Shown in pieces: positions 9,797-47,526 of a stretch of 64,000 bases of DNA (the stretch's first letter is position 1; the number at the start of each line of letters is the position of its first letter). The notes under the pieces are model-generated. The model was not told the origin of the DNA. It made no database searches and worked only from the letters and a program-made list of their open reading frames with translations. The stretch comes from Nectonema munidae (lineage: Eukaryota > Nematomorpha > Nectonematoida > Nectonematidae): assembly GCA_030549495.1 (NCBI GenBank), contig JAUIRK010000890.1, positions 124,001 through 188,000 of the forward strand, written 5' to 3'. Made by a program: the position numbers and the translations under genes.

Positions 9797-10625
9797 CCTG
9801 AGATAGTGAAAGAGTCTGCTTTGTTGGCAGCAGCACTTCCTCCAACACAAGTGAGCGATGAACGTCTGCGATAGGGTATTAGGACTAGAGCTTCTGATTT
9901 ATCGATAAAATTTAATTCTCGAGAAACGAGAAAAAAAATATATGATTCTTGATTCTCGAGAAAAGTTTCGAGAAGTTAAAAAATATTAAAAATATTTTAC
10001 GAAAAAAATATTTTGTTTTATTAATAAAATAACTTTTTAAAAAAACAAGAGCATTTAAAGTTTCGTTTTTCAAACTCAATCGTTTTGGAGATAAAATTCT
10101 TCCGCATTGACAAAAAGTTGGTTGGATGCATAAAAGAGAATTTTTTAACAATTGCATCGATTCTGATGAATCAAAATTTTTGTTTTGTTTGAACATCTGT
10201 AGTTCTTCTATTGTACTAACTTTTTCTTCTTTTTTATCATACATGAATTCTTAAATTTCTCTATTTAAACTTTGAATTAGAGATTCTTCTTCAAACTCAT
10301 CAACAGATTTCGACTTGAATTTGGCTTTCTTGTATAACAGTTCCATGCTCCGAATAATGAGAAAAAATTTTATCAAAAATATTTTTTGCACATTCTAAAA
10401 TTTCTTCAAAATTTGAATATTCAAAAGTTGATCGTGCATTACACATAATTATTTATTTTTTATTAATATTTATTCAAAATTTAACATGTTTTCAGTAATA
10501 AATTTTTTTTTTAATTCTTGAGTCTCGAGAAATCTCGAGACAGAAGCTCTAATTAGGACAGAACAAAAGGCTTCAATGAAAGGGAAACTCACTGAAGCCA
10601 TCTTGTTTTTGAGAGCAAATTGTTA
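9797..10625 (+). mobile_element. hAT transposase C-terminus, split by a second hAT
   Basis: Before the inserted element the frame reads ESALLAAALPPTQVSDERLR. After it (10552-10625) it reads IRTEQKASMKGKLTEAILFL then RAN and a stop. Read across, this is the hAT dimerisation block (LPPTQVS-ER-L ... K-L--AI-FLRAN). A stop lies near 9869-9871. The fragment is flanked on its left by the MITE at 9274-9795, and I found no recognisable remainder beyond that MITE. Confidence 0.6.
9886..10551 (-). mobile_element. Internally deleted hAT element with perfect 8-bp TSD
   Basis: The terminal repeats are TAGAGCTTCTG at the left and CAGAAGCTCTA at the right. The 8-bp duplication ATTAGGAC is perfect (9878-9885 and 10552-10559). 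The minus strand keeps a 110-codon frame (9912-10244) holding the hAT dimerisation block IQPTFCQCGRILSPKRLSLK then ETLNALVFLKSYF. In a complete family member the motif would read SER rather than QCG at its core. At 666 bp it cannot encode a full transposase. It sits inside the coding end of another hAT. Confidence 0.85.
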
Positions 10626-10734
10626 AATTTTTATTTGCAAATTTCAATTGAGTAGTCTATAAGTTCTTTAATTATGAATAAAGCCTATTTTTTTAATGTT
10701 TACAAATAAGAAATTTGTATAGATTTGAGCTTTA

Positions 10735-11270
10735 ACCTTGTTATTAACGTAATAATAGATTTCTACATAGGGGCCAAGGTGTCGGACCTTATACCATCCG
10801 ACTCCGCTACCCTGATCAAAACTAAATACCAGCTAAACGGCTTCCCATATTTGGGCAAAGAAGGCAATCGACAAACACGCCTATCTGAATACGTTGTGGT
10901 GAAACATATGGATCATAATATCTAAATAGGCGCAGAAAAGTTACGTATGATATTTTTTCACTTCTTTGAAGCTACGTAAAGAGAGAAGATAACAACTGAT
11001 GGCACGTTGAATGAAGCGAGAAGAGAAGTTCAAATCTTCGACTTGCTCACCATCAAAGGAGTGCTTTTGATCAGGGAAAAAGAAACAATAATGCACTGTT
11101 ACTAAGTAGTTGGCATAAAAATGTTATTGTAAACCCAGATATAAAAAATGTGCCGAATACAATAATACAAAATACGGCGTGGATGTATTGGACCAAATGG
11201 CAAGAAAATATAGCGTAAAAGCAGCTTCAAGAAGGTGGCCAGGGCAGCTCGATTTTTCACAAAAGTTCAA
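10735..11270 (+). mobile_element. Degraded piggyBac transposase fragment
   Basis: The first piece (10735-10925) reads TKYQLNGFPYLGKEGNRQTR and LSEYVVVKHM, matching the IPYLGKD block of piggyBac transposases. A later piece (11143-11265) reads EYNNTKYGVDVLDQMARKYS then VKAASRRWP, the GVDxLDQM and SRRWP blocks. Several stops and frame changes lie between them. The TTAA boundaries were not located. No zinc-finger tail is present here. Confidence 0.7.
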
Positions 11271-11510
11271 TTTTCACTTTTGGACAGGTTTAGATCGTTT
11301 CTAAACATATTAATGAATAATCATGAGAGATTTGAAAGGTATTGATCTTTTAAAAAAGTTTGACGAAAAGGTTTTCATTTTGTTTGATTTTTTTTAATTT
11401 TCAAAAATTAAAAAGTCTATATTAAGATGAGTGTAATGCAAAAAATATCTTTTTGTTGAAAAAGTAGATATTTAATTTTTCATAATATTCTTTATAAACA
11501 AAAGCAGATC

Positions 11511-11804
11511 TCAGTTGTCTGCTAATTTGTTTGGTAAGTATGTGCTTGTCTCTTGACTCAAATCCAAATACCAACTAAAAAGCTCACTATTTTTTGAAAT
11601 TAGTGGGATGAGCGCCTCTTGTCCATAGCACATTATTCTAATAGCTAAAGTTAGCCAGCTGGAATGATTTATTGGTCCAATTTTCCAGGCAACAAATCTT
11701 TCTTCCACATGTCCTCGTGAAATTCCCAAAGCATACTCAAGTAAAAGTCCTTGGTCAGGGCTAAAAACTTTCAGAATTTCTTCTTTAAAAAGCATAGTAT
11801 CCAA
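11511..11804 (-). mobile_element. Fragment of an RNase-H-like transposase lineage (copy A)
   Basis: The 97-codon minus-strand frame reads LKVFSPDQGLLLEYALGISR and INHSSWLTLAIRIM. In the transposase-like proteins of this lineage, widespread in arthropods and cnidarians, the matching block is a 'SxDQxLLxEL..ISxG ... HxRWLTxAxRI' stretch. Other parts of the lineage occur at 55604-56613 and 61484-63462 in this window. The sequence upstream on the same strand to about 12560 shows only decayed remnants. I do not know an agreed superfamily name. Confidence 0.5.
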
Positions 11805-11814
11805 CTCTTCAGCT

Positions 11815-13185
11815 ATTCATGAAAATTCAATTTGTGGTAGTGCTTGAATGTCTTTCTCATAAAGCTTTCCTTATACTCCTAAAAATATTGCTGTGTTTTT
11901 GCATCAAAATATTCGAATATTGATCTAAAAGTAAGCTCGTTTTGACGCAGAGAACAGCCAATTGTATGTATTTTGTGTCTTGTTCAAGAACGGTAACAAG
12001 AAACTCCTTCATCTTGTGTTATGAAGAAGTATTGCTCTGATACTTCAAACGCTGTTGAAGTCTTTTAAAACAGAGAAGACTTCCTTGGCAAGGTAGCTTC
12101 TTCCAGTTGATTCTTTAATTGGAATATTCCTGTGTGTCAAGTAGCTTCCTTTTTTCTCCTTCTTTCACGGTAAAAGTTAAATAATGTTAAGTTTTTTTCT
12201 TTTTTTAAACTTTTCAAATCTGTTTCATGCTTTTTCCAGTTTTTGCCTGTCTATTTTAGATTTATCAAGTAAAATTTGATGAGAATTAACACTTTTATCA
12301 AGAAGATTCATTGCTTCCGAATCAAGCAAAAGAGCGTTAGCAAGACTTGCAGCAAGAGACGAAGTATATTATCAATTCTTATAAAGAGCGAAGGGTTAAT
12401 ATCTAAGTTGGGTTTATTTTGATTTAATGCCATCCTTTTACAGAAAAATATAGAAAGTAATTAAAACCCAAATTAACGAAAAAAAATTCTGAATTCTTGA
12501 GAAAATAAGTTCTTTGGGGAAGGAATCTGGTTAAAAAAGCTTTTCCAACTGGTTAATAAGGTTTGCGCACACATTGAAAAATAGTTTAGAGAACTGTCCA
12601 ATCATAAGAGCTAAAACCTCAAGATGGTTAGGTAATGTCATCTTTTAATGTATGATTTCAAAAAATTTCTGGGACGTCATTTATGCACACTGAAACTACT
12701 GATTTTACTATTCAGTAAAACTACTGATTTTGATGAGTGTCATTTCAATTTTTTATTTGGAAGCTCCTAAAGAGGTTTGACACATTCACCATTACTACCA
12801 TGCACCAAGATTTTCTTTTGTATTTAATTTGTTATTTTCTTAAATATGCAATGGTGTAAAAATCAGACTGTTTGATGTTACTCCATTAAGTTTACCAAAA
12901 AAATAATTAAACCAGTTTCTATTATAATTACGCTATCTTCTACATATCTAAGTTTTAGAGAAGTCATAGAAATTTGAAAAAAGTACGATTCCAGAGTTGT
13001 CATCCCATAACTAATTTCGATATAAGTACAATATCCAAAAGTTTTAATCCCAGTATAATATAACAGCACGGTACGAGACACTTGGCTGAACAAAAATTTT
13101 ACCAAACGGATATTTAGCTGAATAATCTTGCCATGTAACTTTTGGTAGATAACATTATTCATCACATAATTAGATTGTTATTGAA
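11815..13185. other. Gene-free, probably decayed transposon and spacer
   Basis: No intact frame is recognisable. The 95-codon minus-strand frame at 12878-13165 shows no family motif. The part up to about 12560 may be the upstream half of the transposase fragment ending at 11804, but I could not align motifs. Confidence 0.35.
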
Positions 13186-13193
13186 GTTATAAC

Positions 13194-14351
13194 TAGGGCA
13201 AGTAAAAGTCAACTTTTATTTCCGTTTAGCAAAATCTCCTTGAAGATCTTTACTTGTTTAGTCTAAAATTTCTGAACTAATTTCAAATTTTTAAGTCAAT
13301 CAAGGTCAAATTTTCGAGTTTAGGTCAATAAAGTCAATTTTTATATTTAACACTTTTTGATTCAATGTGCCTAAAATTGTTATAAGCGATACATACAAGA
13401 ATTCTTCTTTATATCAACACTTCCACAAGTTGGGGTTTTTTTCATCTAATAAAAGGTTTTACTGTAAAGTTTGTCTGACTGAGGTTAAACATGAAGAAGT
13501 TTTTTGTAAGGCAAATTTTTTTTGTTGACAAACGCGGTTACATACGATATATCCGCTGCAAAAGTTATTGAATTTTATTCCAAAACTTTTTTTATCATTG
13601 CATGTTTTTCACATCTTTTGCACAAGTTTACCTTAAAAGTTAAGTTATCCTGCAAAATTGTAGATTACCAGCATTAAAATTAGTAATAGAAAAAGAAGAT
13701 TCTCTTTTCAAACCCAACACTTCAGTTCCAATTGTAACGAAATTGACAAATTGGTTGCAAGCAGCAAAATATTTTCATTAAAATCTTCCAGCAGTGAGGA
13801 AATTAAAATGATGAAGATAATGGAATTTTATTGTCAAATATCAAAAAATTGTTAAGAAAAGAAAATCTGTGTCAAAACTTGCTTACAATAATTAGAGAAT
13901 ATTCACGATTCATTGATTTAGTCGGAAAAAGTCAACATAGAGACTTTTTCAGTCGAAGATGCCTTTACTTGTTTCAACATTATTTCATTTAAGACGAATG
14001 TGGCGTTAAAAGTTATCTTGAAAATAGATTCAAATAATAAAATCATGAATATGGAAAACTCTCAAATCTCTCGCAGTACTTATCCCAAATTACAAAATTG
14101 TTTAACTTTAGAAGTAGAAAGATCTTTTTCTAAACTGAAAAAACTGCTAGAAAATGATCGAATTTTAAATCAGAAAATGGCATTAGTTATATGTTGTTGT
14201 ATTACAAAGTCATGGATTCTTTGAAATAATTTTCAATACTTTCTCTAAAGTGTTCTTAGTTGTTCAATTCAATGAAACTTTAAAAGGTCAATAAAGTCAA
14301 TTTTTTCTCTGAGTAAAAGTCCATTTTTTGGGTCAATTTTTCCTCGCCCTG
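13194..14351 (+). mobile_element. Degraded hAT element with 8-bp target duplication
   Basis: The left end TAGGGCAAGTAAAAGTCAAC and the right end, which reverse-complements to CAGGGCGAGGAAAAATTGAC, form imperfect terminal repeats. The flanks GTTATAAC (13186-13193) and GTTATAAT (14352-14359) agree at 7 of 8 bases. The frame at 14000-14224 keeps the dimerisation motif VERSFSKLKKLLENDR, shared with 683-1062. Copies of the same right end also close at 1062 and 37862. The 1158-bp copy is too short and too broken to be autonomous. Confidence 0.8.
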
Positions 14352-14442
14352 GTTATAATTAATAAAGAAAACCAAAAATTAGCCGTAGATTTGTAATCAG
14401 TCATGTCATATCACATTTCGCAATGTGACTTCGAATAGATAC

Positions 14443-14770
14443 TAGAGATGTATCGGATGTGAATTTTTTTACATCCGCGAATGCGGATATTAGATTTGAC
14501 ATCCTAGCGGATGCGAATATCCAAAATAAATTTTGATGCGGATATAAAATATTTTAAAAAAATTATGCTTTATATTTTACAGTATCTTCTATTTTAATCC
14601 CTTTTTTACTCGAATTTAAAGATATAACAAATCTTGTAAGTTTTAAACAAAAAAAATACGAAAAGTTTCAATAGATATCTATAAAAATTCATATGAGTAA
14701 GTAAATTGGATGTAAATTTTTTTCGGATGAAAAATGATATCCGCCTATGCGAATATCCGATACATCTCTA
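14443..14770. mobile_element. hAT MITE, TAGAGATGTATCGGAT family, copy 1
   Basis: The left end TAGAGATGTATCGGATGTGA and the right end ATCCGATACATCTCTA are inverted. Subterminal ATGCGGATAT / ATATCCGC blocks repeat. The flanks ATAGATAC and GTAGATAG agree at 6 of 8. At 328 bp it is a deleted relative of the 744-bp copy at 59210-59953, with which it shares ATTAGATTTGACATCCTAGC. Confidence 0.8.
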
Positions 14771-14779
14771 GTAGATAGG

Positions 14780-15472
14780 TTATTTATCCCATAATTTATG
14801 TATAGAAGGAAAACAAAAATTACGCTACAGATTTGTATAGAACACACGCTTGCAAAATTACTGGAAGTAAAGTAACGTCTAAAAAGTATATATTTTTTTT
14901 TCGGTGAAATGTCTGTCATGCAAATGTCCGAACACGAACAGGACTATATATCATGCTAAAGATGTGAAAAATGTGTCAAGTAATGATTCCTTCAGCAATG
15001 GCTACTAATCTTCATTTTGTTATTTTTAATAAAGCATTTAAAGACAATTTGAGAAGTGAAAATATTCTTCAAAAATGGACTTGATAACTTTATCAAGCGT
15101 AATAAAATTTTAAACTGTAACTTCGATTAAAAAGTGAACAGCTGGAATTCCGGATTTTGAGAAAACTATTTGAATAACTACTTTTTGCTTCAAATATCTT
15201 TTACTTTTAGATTTTTTCATAAAATACATATCCAATGTCAAAAATAAGTCATATGGTATTCACCGCGTAATTTATTGTTATAAGATCCACTTTTCTTTTA
15301 TTTAAAATATTTTACAGGTAGGTATATAATCATATGTAAATGTACGCATAAAGATTAATTTTATTTATAAAAATTTTTATTAAAAAACAAAGTTGAGTGT
15401 GAAAACGTGAAACTACTTCCACGCTTTCATAGAAAAAGAGAATGTAAAGAAGAAAACTTTAACAAACTACAT
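14780..15472. other. Gene-free stretch
   Basis: This lies between the hAT MITE and the likely 3' end of the UBE2D transcript. No repeat termini and no coding were recognised. Confidence 0.4.
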
Positions 15473-15478
15473 TTTATT
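15473..15478 (-). terminator. Candidate polyadenylation signal of the UBE2D gene
   Basis: This is the first AATAAA on the minus strand downstream of the UBE2D stop (16171). It implies a 3' untranslated region of about 700 nt (15460-16170) that includes a CA/GT-rich stretch near 15990. Transcript evidence would be needed to confirm it. Confidence 0.4.
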
Positions 15479-16170
15479 ACCTCAAAGAAGTATACTCTCC
15501 AGCATACAAGACAGGAGGAGGATTCCAAAAAACAGAGTGGGACAGGAATTCATACATATGTGTGTATCTATGTATGTATTGTATATATATGTGAATATTT
15601 ACAGAAGGGCATGAGGGAAAAAGACACCATCTTCTTATCTTTATCTTAAAATTAAAAGTTATATCCATCCATTACTATACAAATAATTATATATAACAAA
15701 TTTTTAAATGAAATAGATAGTATTATAACAAGCATACATGCACAAAGTTTTATACGTGTTTTGTATTTGTTATCATTTTGCTAATATAATAATTTCCCAA
15801 AAAATGTCAGAAAGGTGTTTAAAGTTACTCTTTTAGATCGGTTAGACCAGGCAAAGCCGATGTGATGACATCTTAGTGGAGAGAAATAAGTATTTAAAAG
15901 AGGGCAACAGTAATAAGGAAGGGATGAGAAATAAACTGAATGTTGCTTGAAAAATGGATTCACAATATCACTCCATCCGAAAAGGAAGACACACATACAC
16001 ACACGAAAATAGACGATAGGTAGAGAGAGATGCGGCATCAAGGAAAATTTTTTGCTAAAGAAAAACACGACTATGTAAAGGAAATTGCAAGAACAAGGCG
16101 TCGAGTCTTCTTCAACTATGTTTGAAATCGATGACATATCTCGTGTCCCAGCTGTCAGCGATCCTCTTCG

Positions 16171-42536
<26,366 letters not shown>

Positions 42537-42539
42537 AAT

Positions 42540-43050
42540 CTGCAACCAAGTATAACGTCTTCGCGAATTATTATATAACAATCATTAAAAGAGACTGGTA
42601 AGAAGATAAAATAAAAATAATTAAAATAATTCAAACAAATTTTCTAGAAACAAAAAAACTAATAATTATACTTTTTACAAGTATTAAAATTAAAAAAATC
42701 TTATGTTAAGTTCATAAATATACTTTGTAAAATTATTTAATGATTTATACAACTTGTAAGTCAGAAATGACTCAAAAGCTGGCTGTAAAATTCTACAAAT
42801 AAATTACATGAGAACCTTTTTACCGTTAAAAGTGCAAACAAACATTCAAGTACAGCTAAAAAGGAAAAATAGTTAAAAACAAAGTTTCTCTCCAAATTTT
42901 TAACTAAAAAAACATATATGCATATATTTATACATTCAAAAAATAAGTACTAACATATATTCAAAATTTTAGTTGAAAATATATAATTCAAAAGTTTATA
43001 TAAGATGTTTGAACTCTCATTTATCGTTCAAGTTATCAGGACATTAAAAA
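42540..43050. other. 5' flank of the UBE2D gene
   Basis: The likely promoter side of the minus-strand UBE2D gene. TATATAA at 42571-42577 is the only promoter-like motif seen. The rest is AT-rich. Confidence 0.3.
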
Positions 43051-43052
43051 TT

Positions 43053-44192
43053 TTACGTTTTTGACCCAAGATAGACGTAATAAACGGGTGTCTTTAATTT
43101 GTGTCCTGCAATATTGCCACCTAAAAGCAATGTCACTCGGTCTTTGAACGACTTAAAAACAGGCCTGCTTATGGCTTCTTTGTGTATGTATGTTCTTTCT
43201 GGCATTTTTTTCGAAAAAAGACGGTCTCGTCTACATTGTAGATCTGTTCTTGACGATACCATCCCTCTTCGATTAACTTGTCTAGTTCCTCAATAAATGA
43301 TTGTAGCGCCACTTCATCCGCACTTGTAGCTTCGTCATACACACCACGATTATGCAAGTTGAAGCGTTCTTAAAATCGTTGGAACCACCCTTTGCTTGCC
43401 GTGAAAGTTACAGTGCATACTTCACCCTCACATGACTTAAGAGTGTTGAAAATACTTAGTGTCTTGCTTTGAATTGTGAATAAACTAACTGGAATATTTT
43501 TATCGAGATGATCATCAATCCAAATGGAAAGCAATTTCTCGATCTCATGAACCAACCCTTTTCGATGCCTAGTTAACAATGCGTTGTATCCTGTCGATGA
43601 TATAGCCATTTCTTTTATTTTGTTTTTGTCCTTAATGATGGTAGAGACAGTTGAAAGTGAAAAGCCATAACTGCTAGCCATAGCTTAAACTCATTTACCT
43701 CCTTCGTACTCCTTTATTATCTTCATCTTCATATCTAGATCGATTGCTTTCTTTTGCTTCTTTGAAGCAGATCCAGCATGAGAATGTGTAGTTTTACGTT
43801 TTCCAGTCATCACTAAGGGATAAAGTTGTATTTTTATAGTTACTGGAGATCATTTTTGCGTAAACGGTTATCAGCGTGGTAGATTTCCGACTGAGTAGTG
43901 AGTGAGTGAGTGATAGCGTGTGTGTGTGTGAATTGGGATTTGAGATAATGCTAGAGAACATACGAACACACTCACAACTAAGCGATGGGACTCGTTAAAT
44001 ATGAGTGTGTTCGTATGTTAGCGAGTCTACAGCGTAGGCAGCTTCTTCCATCTCACCTCACACACATACCCGCACTCATTCACTCACTACTTTATTTTTT
44101 ATTATTTTTTAAATTTATGACTATTTTTAAGAGGCCGTCGTATCTCTGAGTCCTCGTTAACCGAGCCCGTCGTTAAGTGAGGAATACTAGTA
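43053..44192 (-). mobile_element. Degraded Tigger/pogo element, 5' half
   Basis: From 43811 downward the minus strand reads MTGKRKTTHSHAGSASKKQK, IDLDMKMKIIKEYEGGK, then MASSYGFSLSTVSTIIKDKN (the CENP-B-type helix-turn-helix), LLSIWIDDHLDKNIPVS, GWFQRF, IYNVDETVFFRKK (start of the DDE domain, D in NVDET) and LLLGGNIAGHKLKTPV. Several stops interrupt it. The terminus TAGTATTCCTCACTTAACGA lies at about 44173-44192. The half after 43053 is missing here; a Tigger C-terminus occurs in the other orientation at 46500-47030. Confidence 0.8.
43895..44090. repeat. ~196-bp imperfect palindrome
   Basis: The outer arms are GTAGTGAGTGAGTGAGTG (43895) and CACTCATTCACTCACTAC (to 44090), with a TG run against CACACACA. 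The inner arms AACATACGAACACACTCA (43957-43974) and TGAGTGTGTTCGTATGTT (44002-44019) are exact reverse complements. It lies in the leader of the Tigger element. Confidence 0.75.
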
Positions 44193-44206
44193 TAAAAGCA
44201 ATCATC

Positions 44207-44292
44207 TTCTTATAAAAACTGTACCATGATGAAGCTATGGACAGGAAGTAGTTTAGCATTAATTTTCTTATAAAAACTGTACCATGATAAAG
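44207..44292 (+). repeat. Tandem duplication of ~56 bp
   Basis: TTCTTATAAAAACTGTACCA occurs at about 44209 and 44266, each followed by TGAT(G/A)AAGC. It lies between the Tigger terminus and the MULE frame. Confidence 0.6.
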
Positions 44293-44482
44293 CACCTAAA
44301 TGTAACATAATTTTCTTATGATTTCTTTTGATGCTCTGAATTGTTTCTTTACTTGAATATTCTAATTTAGTTATTTTTCAGTGCTTTTTTAATCTTCAAA
44401 TTATATTATATTTTTATTTTATTTTGAATTGAACCCTTTTGTCAGTTAAGAGAAACTTCTAAAGGAAAAAAATAGCAATATT

Positions 44483-45287
44483 TAACAATTGTAAAAATTA
44501 TAAACATAAAGAAAATAAAGATACTTCTATACTTTGGAGATGCAAAGAGTACCAAAGAAAAATATGCGCTGCATCCATTACAACTTTAGGAACTTGTCCA
44601 ATCTCTCTTCCTAAAGTTGAGCATTCACATTTCTTAGATGGAGAAAAAATTAGTGCCTAGAAAGCAATTCATAAAATGAAAAATTCAATGAAAGAAATCG
44701 GGGCAACTCCTATTATGGTTGTAGGAGAACATTGTCAAAATTTAACAAATGAATTTTTGATGAGATTTCCAAAAAAACCATGTCTTCTAAGAACCTTGCA
44801 ACGTTCCAGTAAAAGTTTTGAAATTTGTCCGACTTTACCTACTTCATTTGATTTTGAAATTCCTAACAATTTTCGTGAATTTTTATTGTATGATTTTGGG
44901 ATTCATGATACTAAAAGATTTCTTCTTTTTGGACATGGAGAGACGCTAGCTGCCTTGTCTTGTTCGTTTATATCGATAGAAGATGGAACTTTCAAAGTGG
45001 TACCCTCATTATTTTTTCAATTTTACACAATGCATTTTCATTTTGAAGAAGGTTGTAATCATGCAGGAATATATGCCCAATTAAAAAATAAAATTAGAAA
45101 TACTTATAGAAGAATGCTCTCTGCTCTTCAGGAAATAGTTCCTGAAGGTAATCCTATAAAAATTCTTCTAGATTTTAAAATTGCACCAATGAGTGAGTTT
45201 CAATGCGTATATCCGAACGCTGAGATACAAGGCTGTTTTTTCACCTTTCACAAAGTTTACACAGAAAAGCTACAGAACTGGGATTGA
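44483..45287 (+). mobile_element. MULE transposase with FLYWCH finger
   Basis: 44483-44655 reads a FLYWCH-type finger: LWRCKEYQRKICAASITTLG then VEHSHF. After a TAG the main frame (44676-45287) gives FEIPNNFREFLLYDFGIHDT, the GTFKVVPSLFFQFYTMHF block and LLDFKIAPMSEFQCVYPNAE then IQGCFFTFH, the MULE catalytic domain (first D in the sIeDGTFK region, second in LLDFK, CFFH motif). It stops before the C-terminal half. Plus-oriented 15-bp minisatellite units follow at 45436-45537. Broken by at least one stop. Confidence 0.8.
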
Positions 45288-45435
45288 AAAAAGAACTAGA
45301 GAATAATTCTGAACTCAACACATTAATTTTATGTTTACCTTTTTCGTTTTCACATTACTGAAGGATTCTATTTTATATTAAAAATTTGAAAGAGTTTTTA
45401 TATAATTTTAATAAAAGGTTTTGTTAAGACTATTT

Positions 45436-45537
45436 ATGAGTAAGATAATGAAATTTCGTATGATAAAATGTCCTATGATGAAATGTCAGGTGATGAAATG
45501 TCAGGTGATGAAATTTCGTGTGATGAAATGTCGTGAC
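45436..45537 (+). repeat. 15-bp minisatellite, MULE-end type, copy 1
   Basis: About six units of the form GTGATGAAATGTCAG, with CGTGTGATGAAATGTCGTG at the end. The unit is the same as at the right end of the MULE at 39430-40915 and at 47318-47398, so it probably is this MULE's right terminal region. Confidence 0.65.
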
Positions 45538-46062
45538 ACGCATTTTTCTGCACATAGGCGGGCGATTAATGCTTTTTTTGTTTGTGAACCATGCTACACT
45601 TTTTGAGTTTTTGAACCATGCTACACTACAAGTATTATTTTTATAATATTAGTGAAAAATAATTAATTAGTCTATTATCTCAATAAAACATGGCATTATG
45701 CAAGCTCAGCATATTTAAAAGGATGATCCTTAATTTAGAATTGAACAAAATATAGGTTCAAGAAAAGTTTATGATAATTATACCATTTATCGGCAAATGG
45801 CTTTGTGGTTTGAGCATGGGGTCTAAATCCATATGGTCTAGGTTCCATTTCCGATTTTGACTATTCTTACCATCTGTGCAGCTATAGAAATTTATTCTTG
45901 CATCAGATGCGATACTAACAACTTAAAAAAAACTATTTGTTAACTGACATCGATATTTGAATAAAAAAAGATTTAAAAAAATAGGAAGTTATCATAAAAG
46001 AAAAAATAAGCAAAATATAGATTATCTTATGGAAGTGATTGTCTTGACTTTTTCTCTCCGTG

Positions 46063-46333
46063 GAGTGGCGTAGCGAAATATAAAAAATGGGATTTAGCAA
46101 AGGGGCATATTTAAAAAAAAAGAAGAAAAATCTCTCATTTCTGAGAAGCTTAAAATTAACAAATTTTTATTAAAAATTTGAAGCACGTAGTATTTTTGCT
46201 AAAAAAAATTCAACATTTCATCGATGCAAATTGATTTATAATAGCTTTAAATTTTTAAGAAAGTATAAATATAAAGGATGGCTGCTAAATTAGAGGGGCA
46301 CTGCATCATAGACCCCGTCCTGGCTATACCATT
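46063..46333. mobile_element. hAT MITE of the CAGTGGCGTAGC type
   Basis: The left end GAGTGGCGTAGCGAAAT and the right end, reverse-complementing to AATGGTATAGCCAGGACGGG, are diverged inverted repeats. Both flanks hold TCTCC, an imperfect duplication. About 270 bp, A-rich interior. Confidence 0.5.
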
Positions 46334-46499
46334 ATCTCCATGTATTGATAAATTGCAAAATTCTTTGAATTTTTTTAAAATTTATTTTATATTTTACGTA
46401 TAATTTTACATGTTTAACTCATAAAAAATTGATTAAATATTTGTTTATTTGTCATGAAAATATTTAGTTATGAATTGTTGATCTTACAAACATCTTGCA

Positions 46500-47030
46500 G
46501 TTGGAAGTGGACTCTGATAATGTACAAGAAATAGTTGACTATGTTGAAAGGGAGTTAGGTAATGAAGATTTGTTAGAGTTAGAAGAACAGCGAAAACTAG
46601 AAGAGGTAGAAAAATAAAAATATGAAGAGGTATAAAAGAAGTTTACTGCAAAAGGCTTAACAAGTGCATTTGCAAAGATAAATGAAGCTATGTTGGAAAT
46701 AGAAGTGATGGACCCCAATGTAGAATACTTTACAAAATTTGAGAGAAACATGAAAGAAACAGTCAGATGTTATCGTGAGATCTACGATCACAAGAAGAGA
46801 AAGACGACTCACGTGTCGATTATAAGTTTTTTTAGAAAAGCTAAATCTCCAAGTGTTAGTTTCCTTCCCCTATCTCGTCAGTCTCACACCCATAAACCGC
46901 ATACTCTTTTCTACTCGGGTCCTCACGTGAGCATGGTGTAAACCTCGAAGACTCTGGGCCCTCTAGTGAGCGTAATGAAGACATCGACGACCCAGATGCA
47001 ATTCCAGAAAGCGAGAAATTCGAAGGCTTT
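46500..47030 (+). mobile_element. Tigger/pogo C-terminal fragment
   Basis: Readings give LEVDSDNVQEIVDYVERELG, then LLELEEQRKLEEVEK, FTAKGLTSAFAKINEAMLEI, DPNVEYFTKFERNMKETVRC and YREIYDHKKRKTTHVSIISF then F. This is the Tigger tail (FTxKGLAEAF...DPNVERFxK). Stops occur near the start. A proline- and serine-rich extension (to 47037) is unusual for the family. It could belong to the element represented at 43053-44192, rearranged, or be a separate copy. Confidence 0.7.
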
Positions 47031-47317
47031 AATTTATGAATTGTTCATGATTTTTTCAGTGTTAAAATTTAAAATAATAAAATTTCAAAACATAAAATAC
47101 TGTAATCTCTTTATTTATTGGACAAGTATGTACACCTATTCTTAACAAAAAACAATAGTAAGTAAAGAAGTACAGTATCAATGGCCTATACGTAATCAAT
47201 ACCGTAGCCTAATGTACAAATACAAGCCTAGCAAAATGTATATTAAAGCGGGTTTCGTTTAACGATCAAATCAATTAACGACAGAGTTTATAGAAGGTCC
47301 ATAATCCATAAAACTTT

Positions 47318-47398
47318 TATGTGATGAAATGTCGTGTGATGAAATGTCGGGTGATGAAATGTCGGGTGATAAAATGTCGTGGAATGAAATGTCATGAA
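47318..47398 (+). repeat. 15-bp minisatellite, MULE-end type, copy 2
   Basis: Units GTGATGAAATGTCGT, GTGATGAAATGTCGG, GTGATGAAATGTCGG, GTGATAAAATGTCGT in a row. Same unit and orientation as 45436-45537. No MULE coding is adjacent. Confidence 0.6.
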
Positions 47399-47526
47399 AC
47401 AAGAAAATTGTACTTAATCCTTTTTCCTCCTTTTAATTAAAAAAAATAAAATAAAATAACATTTAGTTTTAATGTACAAAAATTATTTAAATTTAATTTT
47501 TTAAATAGAAAATAATTATTTTTTAA

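Noticed and set aside
15781-16137. 118-codon minus-strand frame
   Set aside because: It lies in the 3' untranslated region of the UBE2D gene and has low-complexity, cysteine/phenylalanine-rich composition without motifs.
45421-45606. 61-codon methionine/lysine-rich frame
   Set aside because: It is a translation of the 15-bp minisatellite units, not a gene.
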